Source: Streptomyces sp. SAJ15
Lineage (GTDB): Bacteria; Actinomycetota; Actinomycetes; Streptomycetales; Streptomycetaceae
DNA length: 64,000 nucleotides
NCBI RefSeq assembly: GCF_007595705.1
Contig: NZ_NISY01000020.1
Span: 62,001 to 126,000, forward strand
Direction of reading: 5' to 3'
In this document: in pieces, positions 38,480 through 47,308 of the stretch
Numbering within the stretch: position 1 is the stretch's first letter
How the letters are laid out: the number at the start of each line of letters is the position of its first letter
Program-made: the position numbers and the translations under genes
The notes under the pieces: model-generated
Told to the model about the DNA's origin: nothing
Database searches by the model: none
The model's input: only the letters and a program-made list of their open reading frames with translations

Positions 38480-39832
38480 TCAGTCGCCGGTGACGGTGAC
38501 CTTCTCGTCGTTCTTCAGCTGCTCGACCAGCTGCTTGACCTTCGCCTTGTCCCAGACCAGGTTGCCCCCGGAGGAGCCGGAGATCGGGATGTTCATCGAC
38601 GTGCCGTCGCCGCCGGTGACGCCCTTCATGGCCCAGAACATCTCGGCCAGGTCGAACACGCCCATGTCCTTGTCGACGATCACGGTGTCCAGACCGGCGC
38701 CCATGGTCGGGTAGAGCTTGAAGGGGTTCAGCACGGTGGACGGGGTGGCCGCCTGGTTGGCCAGGGCGGAGAGGAACTTCTGCTGGTTCTTGGTGCGGTC
38801 CAGGTCGCTGCGCGCGAAGGCGTAGCGGGTGCGGACGAAGGCCAGCGCCTCCTCGCCGTTCAGGGTCTGCTTGCCGGCCTCGAAGTCGGCGCCGGACTTC
38901 TTGTCCTTGAACGCCTTGGGGATGTCCATCTCCACGCCGCCGACGGCGTCGACCAGGTTGGCGAAGCCGGCGAAGCCGATCTCGACGTAGTGGTCGATGC
39001 GCAGCCCGGTGTTGTACTCCACGGTGCGCACCAGCAGCTCCGGGCCGTCGGTGGCGTAGGTGGCGTTGAGCTTGGTGCGCTTGCCCTGCGCCGGGAAGAG
39101 CTTGCCGGAGTCGGAGCCACGGAAGGACGGGATCTCCACGTCCGAGTCACGCGGCAGCGAGATCAGCGTCGAGCCGTTGTCCCCGGTGTGCAGGATCATC
39201 ATCGAGTCGGTGCGCTTGCCGTCGGCCGAGCCGGTGTGCAGCTTCTTCTTCTCGTCGTCGGACATGCCCTCGCGGCTGTCCGAACCCACGATCAGGTAGT
39301 TGGTGCCCTTGCCGCCCTCCGGCCGCTCGATGACCTTGGACAGGTCGACCTCGCGGCGGAGCTTGGAGTCGGCCCAGAAGTAGGTGCCGATGGAGACCAC
39401 GAGCAGGAACACGACAAAGCTCAACAGCCCGACCGTGATCCGCTTCTTCCAGTTCACCGGGGTGGTGCGGGCCGGCCGGCGCCGCGGGGCGCCGTTGCCG
39501 GGGCCGTTGCCGCCGCCGGCGGCGCCCTGGACGCCACGGCCGTAGACCTGGCCCGTGTTGTAGCCGTCGTCGTCCGCCGGGTCGTCCTGACCGGGGCCGT
39601 ACCCGTACCCCTGGGACTGCTGGTAGCCCTGCTGCGGCGGAACGGTGCGGCGCGGCGACAGCTCCGGGGGCAGCGGCGGCTCCCCGGCGGGGCGCCGGGC
39701 GCCGGGAGCGGAGGGGGCGCCGGGCCGGCGCACGTGCGGCATGGCGCGCGCGGACTCCGGCTCCGCGCTGCCACTGCCGCGTCCGTACCGCTGCCTGCCG
39801 TCGTCGGACCGTCCCTGGGGCCAATCATTCAT
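38480..39832 (-). CDS. LCP-family cell-wall glycopolymer ligase (1 of 5)
   Basis: A 450-residue LytR-CpsA-Psr protein: long Gly/Pro/Arg-rich cytoplasmic N-terminus (~1-125), transmembrane helix (~132-152: VGLLSFVVFLLVVSIGTYF) and an extracytoplasmic LCP domain with GSDSREGMSDDE, ISLPRDSDVEIP and the Arg-rich VRTRYAFARSDLDRTKNQQ. No LytR_C domain. LCP enzymes transfer undecaprenyl-linked polymers to peptidoglycan. The ATG at 39832 has no Shine-Dalgarno; the preceding bases are pyrimidine-rich, so leaderless translation or another start is possible. Divergent from the thioesterase. Confidence 0.92.
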   Translation of the reverse strand: MNDWPQGRSDDGRQRYGRGSGSAEPESARAMPHVRRPGAPSAPGARRPAGEPPLPPELSPRRTVPPQQGYQQSQGYGYGPGQDDPADDDGYNTGQVYGRGVQGAAGGGNGPGNGAPRRRPARTTPVNWKKRITVGLLSFVVFLLVVSIGTYFWADSKLRREVDLSKVIERPEGGKGTNYLIVGSDSREGMSDDEKKKLHTGSADGKRTDSMMILHTGDNGSTLISLPRDSDVEIPSFRGSDSGKLFPAQGKRTKLNATYATDGPELLVRTVEYNTGLRIDHYVEIGFAGFANLVDAVGGVEMDIPKAFKDKKSGADFEAGKQTLNGEEALAFVRTRYAFARSDLDRTKNQQKFLSALANQAATPSTVLNPFKLYPTMGAGLDTVIVDKDMGVFDLAEMFWAMKGVTGGDGTSMNIPISGSSGGNLVWDKAKVKQLVEQLKNDEKVTVTGD

Positions 39833-39971
39833 GGGAGGAGTGTGCCCGTTCCGCGCGGTCGCCCTGTAGCCGGGTACGGGATCGGGCCGGGGATGTTGCA
39901 GAGCTGATGCAATCGAGACCGGGCGGGGGTGTGTACCGGTTTGCGGATCTCTCCCCGCATACAGTGGACAT

Positions 39972-40514
39972 ATGATCGAGCAGCCCTTGCCGGAGGCCCC
40001 GCCCGGGAAGCCCACCTCCGCCTCCCGCACCACGCTCAGCCACATCATGACCGCGAACGACACCAACCTCCTCGGCACGGTGCACGGCGGCGTGATCATG
40101 AAGCTGGTGGACGACGTCGCCGGCGCGGTCGCGGGCCGCCACTCCGGAGGCCCCGCGGTGACCGCCTCCATGGACGAGATGGCCTTCCTGGACCCGGTGC
40201 GCGTGGGCGACCTCGTCCACGTCAAGGCCCAGGTGAACTGGACCGGGCGCAGCTCGATGGAGGTCGGGGTGCGGGTGCTGGCCGAGCGGTGGAACGAGTC
40301 CACGCCCGCCGTCCAGGTCGGCAGCGCCTACCTCGTCTTCGCCGCCGTCGACGCCGAGGGCAAGCCCCGCGCCGTGCCGCCGGTGCTCCCGGAGACCGAG
40401 CGGGACAAGCGGCGCTACCAGGAGGCCCAGATCCGGCGCACCCACCGGCTGGCCCGCCGCCGCGCGATCAAGGAACTGCGCGACAAGCGCGCCGCCGAGG
40501 GCATCGAGGACTGA
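39972..40514 (+). CDS. Acyl-CoA thioesterase (hotdog fold)
   Basis: A 180-residue hotdog-fold thioesterase of the YciA/BFIT type: LSHIMTANDTNLLGTVHGGVIMKLVDD holds the catalytic N-x-x-G-x-V-H-G-G helix, followed by VTASMDEMAFLDPV. The last ~45 residues are basic (RRTHRLARRRAIKELRDKR) and may be peripheral. It hydrolyses acyl-CoA; chain specificity unknown. A lone gene between two LCP genes. ATG start; family N-terminus fits. Confidence 0.9.
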   Translation: MIEQPLPEAPPGKPTSASRTTLSHIMTANDTNLLGTVHGGVIMKLVDDVAGAVAGRHSGGPAVTASMDEMAFLDPVRVGDLVHVKAQVNWTGRSSMEVGVRVLAERWNESTPAVQVGSAYLVFAAVDAEGKPRAVPPVLPETERDKRRYQEAQIRRTHRLARRRAIKELRDKRAAEGIED

Positions 40515-40637
40515 CCCCCGCCGGGACCGATCCGGGCCGGGCTGATCCCCGCCGGGACTGACGCCGGCCGGGAACGGAGAGCGGCCAGCAACGGACAGCG
40601 GCCGGGAACTGACGGCGGTACGCACGCCCCGGTGCCG

Positions 40638-42254
40638 CTACGGGCAGACGACCTCGTCGCCCCGCACCGCCCCGTACCCGCCCTTGGTGGGCGCCCCGTC
40701 GTCCGCCCGCACCCGCCGCACCTCCCGGTAGTCCGCGCCCACCGTCACCCGCAGCACCGGCCCCTGTCCCGGGGCCTCCCGCAGCTCGGCGCCGGGCAGC
40801 GCGGCGGCCAGGGCGCGGGCGGAGCCGTCCCAGCGCGGGTCGTACGTGATCAGGGTGTGGGCCACGCCCGTGTCGGGGGCGTCGTGCGGGGTGCCCGTGG
40901 TGGCGAAGCCGGTGGCCCGCAGGGCACGGTCGGCGCGGGCGGCCAGACCGGCGGTGCGGGTCCCGTTGAGGACCTGGACCTGGACCTTCCCCGGGGCCAC
41001 CGCCACCGGGGTCGGCGGGGCCGGACGCACCCCCGGGGCCGGCCGTCGGTCGGCGTGCTCGGCCAACGGGCGGTCCTCGCGCAGCGCCCGGAAGAGCCGG
41101 TCCGCCCGCTTCCGGTCCCAGGTGACCGTCGAGCCGATCTTCGGCACCAGGTGCCCGGCGTCGCTGACCGGCACCGAGGCGAACTCCGAGGAGGCCAGCG
41201 TGAAGCCGTGCAGCGCCCGGCCCAGCGCCACCAGGTCGCCGGTGCCGAAGCCCTGGTCCGCGCGGACCGCGCCGAGCAGGGTGGAGGCGACCTCGTTGAA
41301 GCGCACCGGATTCAGCAGCACCCCGCTGTCGGTCGCCTTGCGCAGCAGCGCGGCGAGGAAGCGCTGCTGGCGGACCATCCGGGCCAGGTCGGAGCCGCCG
41401 TCCAGGTGCCGGGCGCGCACGTACTGGAGCGCCTCCCCGCCCCCCAGCACCCGGCTGCCGGCCGGCAGGTCCAGCCCGGTGTAGGCGTCCTTCAGCGGCC
41501 GCGCGGTGCACACCGGCACCCCGCCCAGCACATCGACCGTCTTCATGAAGCTGATGAAGTCCACTTCCAGGTAGTGGTCGATGTGGACGCCGGTCATGTG
41601 CTCCACGGTGCGCACGGTCAGCCGTGGCCCGCCCTCCGCGTAGGCGGCGTTGATCTTCTGCCGGTGGGCGGGGCGCCGCTTGTGGGTGACCGGGTCGGTG
41701 TACGCGGGGATCTCCGCGTACGAGTCGCGCGGCAGGCTCACCACGCTGGCCCGGCCGTGGTCCGCCGAGAGGTGCACCAGCATGATCGTGTCGGTGCAGT
41801 GGCAGGGGGCGCCGCCGAGCTTGAAGCGCTCCTTCTCCTGCGGGGTGATCCGGTCCCGCCCGTCGGTGCCCACCAGCAGCAGATTGGTGCCGTCGCTGGT
41901 CTTGGGGCGGTCGCTGAGCCCGCGGAAGACGTCGACCCGCTCGATCCCCGACTCCAGCCCGGCCACCATCGCGTGCCCGATCCCGCCGACGGCCAGCACC
42001 AGGGCGGAGGCGGTGGTGGCCAGCCGCAGCCCCCACCGCGGCCGGGTCCGGCGCCGCGGCGCGGGCCGGGGGCGGCGACCGCCGGGGGCCGGCCGTCGCG
42101 GCCGGGCCGGGCGCCCGGCGCCGCTTCGGCCCGCCGCGCCGTCCCGCCGGTCCGCGCCGTCCCGCCGGTCCGCGCGGTCGCCGCGCGCCGCACGGCCCCC
42201 GCGGTCCGGGTCCGGGCGGCGCTGCGGGCGCGGGGGGCGGGCCGGTGGGGTCAC
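40638..42254 (-). CDS. LCP-family protein with LytR_C domain (2 of 5)
   Basis: A 538-residue LCP protein. A very basic, low-complexity cytoplasmic tail (~1-75) with repeated ADRRDG is followed by a transmembrane helix (~77-98), the LCP domain (VGTDGRDRITPQE, VSLPRDSYAEIP, RARHLDGGSDLARMVRQQ) and a LytR_C domain (~405-515: KVQVQVLNGTRTAGLAARA). GTG start. Probably attaches teichoic acid- or capsule-like polymers to peptidoglycan. Convergent with the thioesterase; an intervening 123-base stretch has CCGGGAAC repeats but no gene. Divergent from a GT2 gene. Confidence 0.92.
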   Translation of the reverse strand: MTPPARPPRPQRRPDPDRGGRAARGDRADRRDGADRRDGAAGRSGAGRPARPRRPAPGGRRPRPAPRRRTRPRWGLRLATTASALVLAVGGIGHAMVAGLESGIERVDVFRGLSDRPKTSDGTNLLLVGTDGRDRITPQEKERFKLGGAPCHCTDTIMLVHLSADHGRASVVSLPRDSYAEIPAYTDPVTHKRRPAHRQKINAAYAEGGPRLTVRTVEHMTGVHIDHYLEVDFISFMKTVDVLGGVPVCTARPLKDAYTGLDLPAGSRVLGGGEALQYVRARHLDGGSDLARMVRQQRFLAALLRKATDSGVLLNPVRFNEVASTLLGAVRADQGFGTGDLVALGRALHGFTLASSEFASVPVSDAGHLVPKIGSTVTWDRKRADRLFRALREDRPLAEHADRRPAPGVRPAPPTPVAVAPGKVQVQVLNGTRTAGLAARADRALRATGFATTGTPHDAPDTGVAHTLITYDPRWDGSARALAAALPGAELREAPGQGPVLRVTVGADYREVRRVRADDGAPTKGGYGAVRGDEVVCP

Positions 42255-42440
42255 GGGGTCAACGTAGGCCCATACGATGACCGCCGGGCCCGTCCCACGC
42301 CGAGGGCGGGGCCCGCTGCCACTCGGCCGGGAGATCCGCTATCCCCCGTTAGCGGTAACGTGGCCTTGATACTGCAGTCACCCGGGGGCGCGCTGCCGTC
42401 ACCGACGGCTGCCGCCACGGGGCGTACCCCCCGAGGAACG

Positions 42441-43457
42441 ATGTCTGAGCAGCAGCCTCCGGCCGTATCCGTGATCATGCCGGTGCTCAATGAGGAACGC
42501 CATCTGCGCAACTCCGTGCGGCACATCCTGGCGCAGGAGTACGCCGGCGAGATGGAAGTGGTGATCGCTCTCGGCCCGTCGACCGACCGGACCGACGAGA
42601 TCGCCGCCGAGCTCGTGCGGGAGGACCCGCGGGTGCACACGGTGCCCAACCCCACCGGCCGCACCCCCGCCGCGCTCAATGCCGCGATCAAGGCGTCCCG
42701 GCACCCGATCGTGGTGCGCGTGGACGGCCACGGCATGCTCTCCCCGAACTACATCGCCACCGCCGTGCGCCTCCTGGAGGAGACCGGCGCGCAGAACGTC
42801 GGCGGGATCATGCACGCCGAGGGCGAGAACGACTGGGAGCGGGCCGTCGCCGCCGCCATGACCTCCAAGATCGGCGTCGGTAACGCGGCCTTCCACACCG
42901 GTGGCGACGCGGCCCCGGCGGAGACCGTCTACCTGGGCGTCTTCCGGCGCGAGGCGCTGGAGCGGCAGGGCGGCTACAACGAGGAGTTCATCCGCGCCCA
43001 GGACTGGGAGCTGAACTTCCGCATCCGCGAGGCGGGCGGGCTGATCTGGTTCTCGCCCGAGCTGAAGGTCTCCTACCGGCCGCGGCCCAGCGTGCGCGCG
43101 CTGGCCAAGCAGTACAAGGACTACGGCCGCTGGCGGCACGTGGTGGCCCGCTACCACCAGGGCTCGATCAACATGCGCTACCTGGCGCCGCCGACCGCCG
43201 TGTTGGCCATCGCGGCGGGCACGGTGGTGGGCGTCGCGCTCACCCCCTGGGGCCTGGTGGTCCCGGGCGGCTATCTGGCGGCGATCGTGGCCGGCTCCAT
43301 CCCGGCCGGCAAGGGCCAGCCGCTCAGGGCCCGGCTCCAGATCCCCGTCGCGCTGGCCACCATGCACATGTCCTGGGGCTGGGGCTTCCTCACCAGCCCG
43401 CGCTCGCTGGCGAAGAAGGTCATCGCCAGTCGGCGCCCGGCGGTCGTCACCCGCTAG
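42441..43457 (+). CDS. Family 2 glycosyltransferase
   Basis: A 338-residue GT2 enzyme: VSVIMPVLNEERHLRNSVRHIL (nucleotide-binding start), VVRVDGHGMLSP (DxD-like site), ETVYLGVFRREALERQGGYNEEFIRAQDWELNFRI (acceptor/ED region), then two hydrophobic helices (~255-300). It transfers a sugar, presumably to a lipid-linked carrier, and probably makes the polymer attached by the neighbouring LCP proteins. The ATG at 42441 follows GAGGAACG; the long upstream open frame is antisense to the LCP gene and is rejected. Confidence 0.92.
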   Translation: MSEQQPPAVSVIMPVLNEERHLRNSVRHILAQEYAGEMEVVIALGPSTDRTDEIAAELVREDPRVHTVPNPTGRTPAALNAAIKASRHPIVVRVDGHGMLSPNYIATAVRLLEETGAQNVGGIMHAEGENDWERAVAAAMTSKIGVGNAAFHTGGDAAPAETVYLGVFRREALERQGGYNEEFIRAQDWELNFRIREAGGLIWFSPELKVSYRPRPSVRALAKQYKDYGRWRHVVARYHQGSINMRYLAPPTAVLAIAAGTVVGVALTPWGLVVPGGYLAAIVAGSIPAGKGQPLRARLQIPVALATMHMSWGWGFLTSPRSLAKKVIASRRPAVVTR

Positions 43458-43472
43458 CGCGTCCGTACGGCC

Positions 43473-43503
43473 GAGGGCCGGACCCCGTGGGGGTCCGGCC
43501 CTC
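43473..43503. terminator. Perfect 14-bp stem between GT2 and LCP genes
   Basis: The arms at 43473-43486 and 43490-43503 are exact complements with a three-base loop, between two convergent genes. Confidence 0.9.
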
Positions 43504-43523
43504 GTGCGTCTCCCGGCGCGGGC

Positions 43524-45194
43524 TCAGAAGCGGTGGTTCGGGTCGATGGGCATGCAGCCCTTCTCGCCGCCGTTGAGCAGGTCCGCGGTCTCCGGCGCCT
43601 TGTCGTCTTCCTTCTTCTCCTGCCCCGCGGGCGGCTTGGGGTAGCCGGTGCCCTCGCGCCAGTCGGAGCCGATGACCAGCGTCACCTGGCTGACGGAGGA
43701 CGAGATGCGCACCGACTTCGCCGGCACCCCCAGCGCCTTGGCGACCGCCTGCGCGTCGGCCTGCTGGTCCGCCTTGGGGTAGGTGATGGTGGTGTCCGCC
43801 TGCGACTTGGGCGTGGCGTCGGCGGTCGCCTTGGCGAAGCCGAGCCTGCCGAGCTCCTCGGCGATGACCTTCGCGCGGCCGCTGACCGGCGCCAGGGTGG
43901 TGGTGCTGGTGCCGTTCTGCACCATGACCGGGATCTGGTCCTTCGGCGCCGCCTTGTCCTTGGGCTTCTCGCCCTTGCCCGGCTTGAGCTTCTTCTTCGC
44001 GTCCTTGCCGTCCAGCGCGACGTCGGCGCGGACCATGGAGAAGAGCTGCTCGGCGTCGGTCGGGTTGGGGACGACGTGTGCCTTCGGCTGCTCCGGGTCG
44101 GGGAGCCAGGGCATGGTCGTCATGGTGATCCGGTCCGAGGGCACCTTCTTGAGCTCGTCGCCCAGGTCGTACAGCTTCTTCACGGTGCCCAGGCCCGGGT
44201 CGACGACGAGCGCCTTGGTGGCCGCCTCGGCCAGGTCCATCAGCTTGCCGGGGTCGGTCAGCTTGGTGCCGGACTTCAACTCCCGCACCATCGAGCCCAT
44301 GTACATGTGCTGGGCCTTTGACCGGGCGATGTCGCTGCCGCCCTGCCAGCCGTGCCGGGTGCGCAGCCACTGCAGGGCCTGCTCGCCCTTGACCTTCTTC
44401 TCGCCCTTCTCCAGGCGCAGGCCGGAGGACTTGTCGTAGACGTTCTCCTGGACGCAGACCGGCACGCCGCCGACCGCGTCGGCCATGTCCACCACGCCGG
44501 AGAACTCGATCATCATGAAGTGGTCGATGGGGACGCCGGTGAGCTCCTCCCAGGTGGCCACCGTGCACCCCGGACCGCCGTGCTGCATGCTGGCGTTGAT
44601 GATCAACCGGTCGGTCTCCGGATAGACCACGCCGTCCTCGTCCACGCACTCGGGGATCTTCACCCGGGTGTCGCGCGGGATGCTGATCACCGACATGTTG
44701 CTGCGGTCGGCCGAGACGTGCAGCAGCATCTGCACGTCCGCGCGGGGCTTGTCGCCCCGGGTGTCCTTGGCCCCGCCCAGTTCCACGTTCTCGTCGGAGT
44801 TACGGCTGTCCGAGCCCAGCAGCAGGATGTTCAGCGGGGTCTGGCCGTCCGCGTTCGGCGCGGCCTTGTCGAGCTTGTTCTTGCCGAGGTTGAGGTTCTC
44901 CTTGCGGATGTTGCTGTTCAGGTGCTGGTAGTACAGGTAACCGGCACCGGCCGCGGCCAGGATCACGACGGCGAGACCCAGCGCGGACCAGCGAAGTATT
45001 CGCACGCCCTTGCCGCGCTTCTTGCGGCCGCTACGGCCCTTGCGGCGGTCGGCCCGACGGCCTCCGCCACCCGGACCGGCCGCGGCGGCGGTGCGGCCCT
45101 CTTCCGCACCGGCGCCGCCCTCGTGGTGCCGTGTCTCGGGCTGCGGCGCGCCGCGGCGCCTTCTGGCCCCCCGTACCTCACTGTCCTGCGGCAA
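43524..45194 (-). CDS. LCP-family protein with LytR_C domain (3 of 5)
   Basis: A 556-residue LCP protein if started at the TTG at 45194, which has AAAGGGGAGGG at good spacing; a GTG 23 codons upstream (45263) also keeps the frame but lacks an RBS. Basic cytoplasmic N-terminus, transmembrane helix WSALGLAVVILAAAGAGYLYY, LCP domain (LLGSDSRNSDENV, ISIPRDTRVKIP, LRTRHGWQGGSDIARSKAQ) and LytR_C (~425-510: IPVMVQNGTSTTTLAPVSGRA). Tail rich in Lys/Glu. Same strand as the next two LCP genes; role in glycopolymer attachment. Confidence 0.92.
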   Translation of the reverse strand: MPQDSEVRGARRRRGAPQPETRHHEGGAGAEEGRTAAAAGPGGGGRRADRRKGRSGRKKRGKGVRILRWSALGLAVVILAAAGAGYLYYQHLNSNIRKENLNLGKNKLDKAAPNADGQTPLNILLLGSDSRNSDENVELGGAKDTRGDKPRADVQMLLHVSADRSNMSVISIPRDTRVKIPECVDEDGVVYPETDRLIINASMQHGGPGCTVATWEELTGVPIDHFMMIEFSGVVDMADAVGGVPVCVQENVYDKSSGLRLEKGEKKVKGEQALQWLRTRHGWQGGSDIARSKAQHMYMGSMVRELKSGTKLTDPGKLMDLAEAATKALVVDPGLGTVKKLYDLGDELKKVPSDRITMTTMPWLPDPEQPKAHVVPNPTDAEQLFSMVRADVALDGKDAKKKLKPGKGEKPKDKAAPKDQIPVMVQNGTSTTTLAPVSGRAKVIAEELGRLGFAKATADATPKSQADTTITYPKADQQADAQAVAKALGVPAKSVRISSSVSQVTLVIGSDWREGTGYPKPPAGQEKKEDDKAPETADLLNGGEKGCMPIDPNHRF

Positions 45195-45284
45195 CGGGCC
45201 CTCCCCTTTGCTCGATGGTGCGTCCGACGCGATGGGTGGGCATGCTCCGGACCGTGGTGTCACGTGTGATGGACACGTGTGTCG

Positions 45285-47024
45285 TCACTTGGCGCAGATG
45301 TTCTTGTCATCCGCGCCGACGCGCTGGATGTCCTTGGGCGCCTTGGTGGGGGCGGCGATGGGCGTGCCCGCGCCCTCGAAGTCCGCGCCCAGCGTCAGGG
45401 TCATCTCGGCCATCGGCTCGGCGTCGGCCGTGCCCTCCCTGAGCGCGGCGGCGGGCAGCCCCATGCTCGCGGCCAGCCGGCGGGCCTGGTCGGCCTGGTT
45501 GGGCGCGTACTCCAGGATGGTCTTCTTCAGCTCCGCGGGGGCGTTGCCGCCGTTGCTGGAGCGGATGATGCCCTCGGTGTTCTGCATCCACTCGACGGTG
45601 TCCTGGGCGGCGCCGAACTTGCCGCTGCCGTTGAGCACCTTGACCCGGACGTCCGCCGGCGCGGCCTGCGGGCCCTTGAGCCTGGCGGCCTGCTTGGCCT
45701 TGGCGGCCTTGTCCCGCTTCTTCACCTCGGTCAGCGAGACGTCCTGCTTGACCATGGCGAAGAGCTGGTTGGCCTTGGCCTCGTCGACGACCACCGTCTT
45801 GTGGTGGGGGCCCTCGGCGGGGTTGTCGATGACCGGGAGGGTGGTGAAGGTGATGTTCTTGACGTTGACCTGGCTGAGGTCCTTGCCCAGGTCCATCAAC
45901 TTGTCGACACTCCCTATGCCGGTGTCGACGGTGAGCGCCTTGGTGGCGGCGTTCGCCAGCTTCCACATCTTCTTGGGGTTGGTGAAGGTGCCGCCGGACT
46001 TCATCTCGCGGATCATCGAGCTGAGGAACTGCTGCTGCATCTTGATCCGGTCCAGGTCGCTGCCGAAGCCGACGGCGTGCCGGGTGCGGACGAAGGCCAG
46101 CGCGTCGTCGCCCTCGATGGTGTGCCGCCCCTTGGACAGCTTCAGGTGCGACTTGGGGTCGTCGATGTCCTTGGCCACGCACACCTCGACGCCGCCGACC
46201 GCCGAGGAGAGCGTCTTGACCGCGTTGAAGTCGGCCATCATGAAGTGGCTGATCTCCAGGCCGGTGAGCTTCTCGACGGTGCGCCAGGTGCAGCCCGGGT
46301 CGCGCCCGCCCTGACCCAGGCTGGTGTTGAAGCGCACCTGCCGCTGGCCCGGGATGGTCTTCTTGGTGTCGTCGTCCTGAATGGTGAAGCAGTCCGGGAT
46401 GTCGGTGATCAGGTCGCGCGGGATGGAGATCGCGGTGGCGTTGGTCCGGTCCTCGGACACATGGAAGAGGATCGTGGTGTCGGCGTGGCCGACGCTGCCC
46501 TCGTCGCCGTACCCGGTGTTGCCCTTGCCCTCGCGCTTGTCGGTGCCGATGACCAGGATGTTGACCGGGCCGTCGATGACCGCGGCGTTCTTCTCGCCGA
46601 CGTCCACCTTCTTGATGTTGCCGTTGAGGTGTTGGTAGACGAGGTACGCCGCGACCGAGCCGCCGACGAGCAGGAAGGCCAGCGTGCCGCTGCCCCAGTA
46701 CAGGGCCTTCTTGGCCTTGGACTTCTTGGGCTTCGGCTTGCGGCGGCTGGGAGGACCGACGGGGCCGGCCTTGCCGCCCCGGCCGCCGGTGGCGTCGGCC
46801 CGCTCCGGGGCGCCCTTGGGCGCGGCCCGGCGTCGCCCGCCGCGCTGCTCGGGCACCGTCCCGCGGCCGCGACCGGCGGATCTACTGGGCGTCCGGGCCT
46901 CGGAGGCGGGCGCCGGCTCCCCCTGGGGGTCCAGCCGCAGCTCATAGCTGCCGGTGTTCGGGTCGAACACCCACTGATCGGCGGGGTCGATGTCGCCCGC
47001 TCGCCCATGGCCTTGCGCGTCCAC
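45285..47024 (-). CDS. LCP-family protein with LytR_C domain (4 of 5)
   Basis: A 579-residue LCP protein: N-terminal stretch with WVFDPNTGSYELRLDP, a small motif found at the start of some Streptomyces LCP proteins, basic linker, transmembrane helix (LYWGSGTLAFLLVGGSVAAYLVY), LCP domain (VIGTDKREGKGNTGYGDEG, ISIPRDLITDIP, VRTRHAVGFGSDLDRIKMQQ) and LytR_C (~440-540: VRVKVLNGSGKFGAAQD). GTG start. A 284-base AT-richer region upstream should hold its promoter. The highest similarity by eye is to the LCP gene at 43524. Confidence 0.93.
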   Translation of the reverse strand: MDAQGHGRAGDIDPADQWVFDPNTGSYELRLDPQGEPAPASEARTPSRSAGRGRGTVPEQRGGRRRAAPKGAPERADATGGRGGKAGPVGPPSRRKPKPKKSKAKKALYWGSGTLAFLLVGGSVAAYLVYQHLNGNIKKVDVGEKNAAVIDGPVNILVIGTDKREGKGNTGYGDEGSVGHADTTILFHVSEDRTNATAISIPRDLITDIPDCFTIQDDDTKKTIPGQRQVRFNTSLGQGGRDPGCTWRTVEKLTGLEISHFMMADFNAVKTLSSAVGGVEVCVAKDIDDPKSHLKLSKGRHTIEGDDALAFVRTRHAVGFGSDLDRIKMQQQFLSSMIREMKSGGTFTNPKKMWKLANAATKALTVDTGIGSVDKLMDLGKDLSQVNVKNITFTTLPVIDNPAEGPHHKTVVVDEAKANQLFAMVKQDVSLTEVKKRDKAAKAKQAARLKGPQAAPADVRVKVLNGSGKFGAAQDTVEWMQNTEGIIRSSNGGNAPAELKKTILEYAPNQADQARRLAASMGLPAAALREGTADAEPMAEMTLTLGADFEGAGTPIAAPTKAPKDIQRVGADDKNICAK

Positions 47025-47149
47025 GGTCGCCTGTGTCCTCCGTCGGTGCCACGCGGCGCCTCCCCCTCAAGGCGCTCGGTTGGTCATCGTCTGCATCACG
47101 TCTGCATCAGTGCGCGGCCGCTGGTCGAGCGCACCGGAGCGCTCACACT

Positions 47150-47305
47150 ATCCGCCCAGTTCAGCGTCGAGCGACGCCGGTGACAAATTCCACTCCCCTA
47201 CAACTGGGCAATCTTCCCAATCTTTTCGAGATCTCTTCGAGACCCATTCGGAACGAAGGGTGCGACCTTTGGGCCTGTCATCCCCACTTGTCCAGTTTAT
47301 TTGGC
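47150..47305 (-). promoter_or_regulatory. AT-rich region upstream of LCP gene 4
   Basis: This gene-free stretch is clearly less GC-rich than its surroundings and contains a doubled TCTCGAAAAG-like element at about 47218-47240 (GATCTCTTCGAGA on the plus strand). A promoter for the LCP gene starting at 47024 is expected, but I could not pick the -35/-10 pair with confidence. Confidence 0.4.
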
Positions 47306-47308
47306 CGT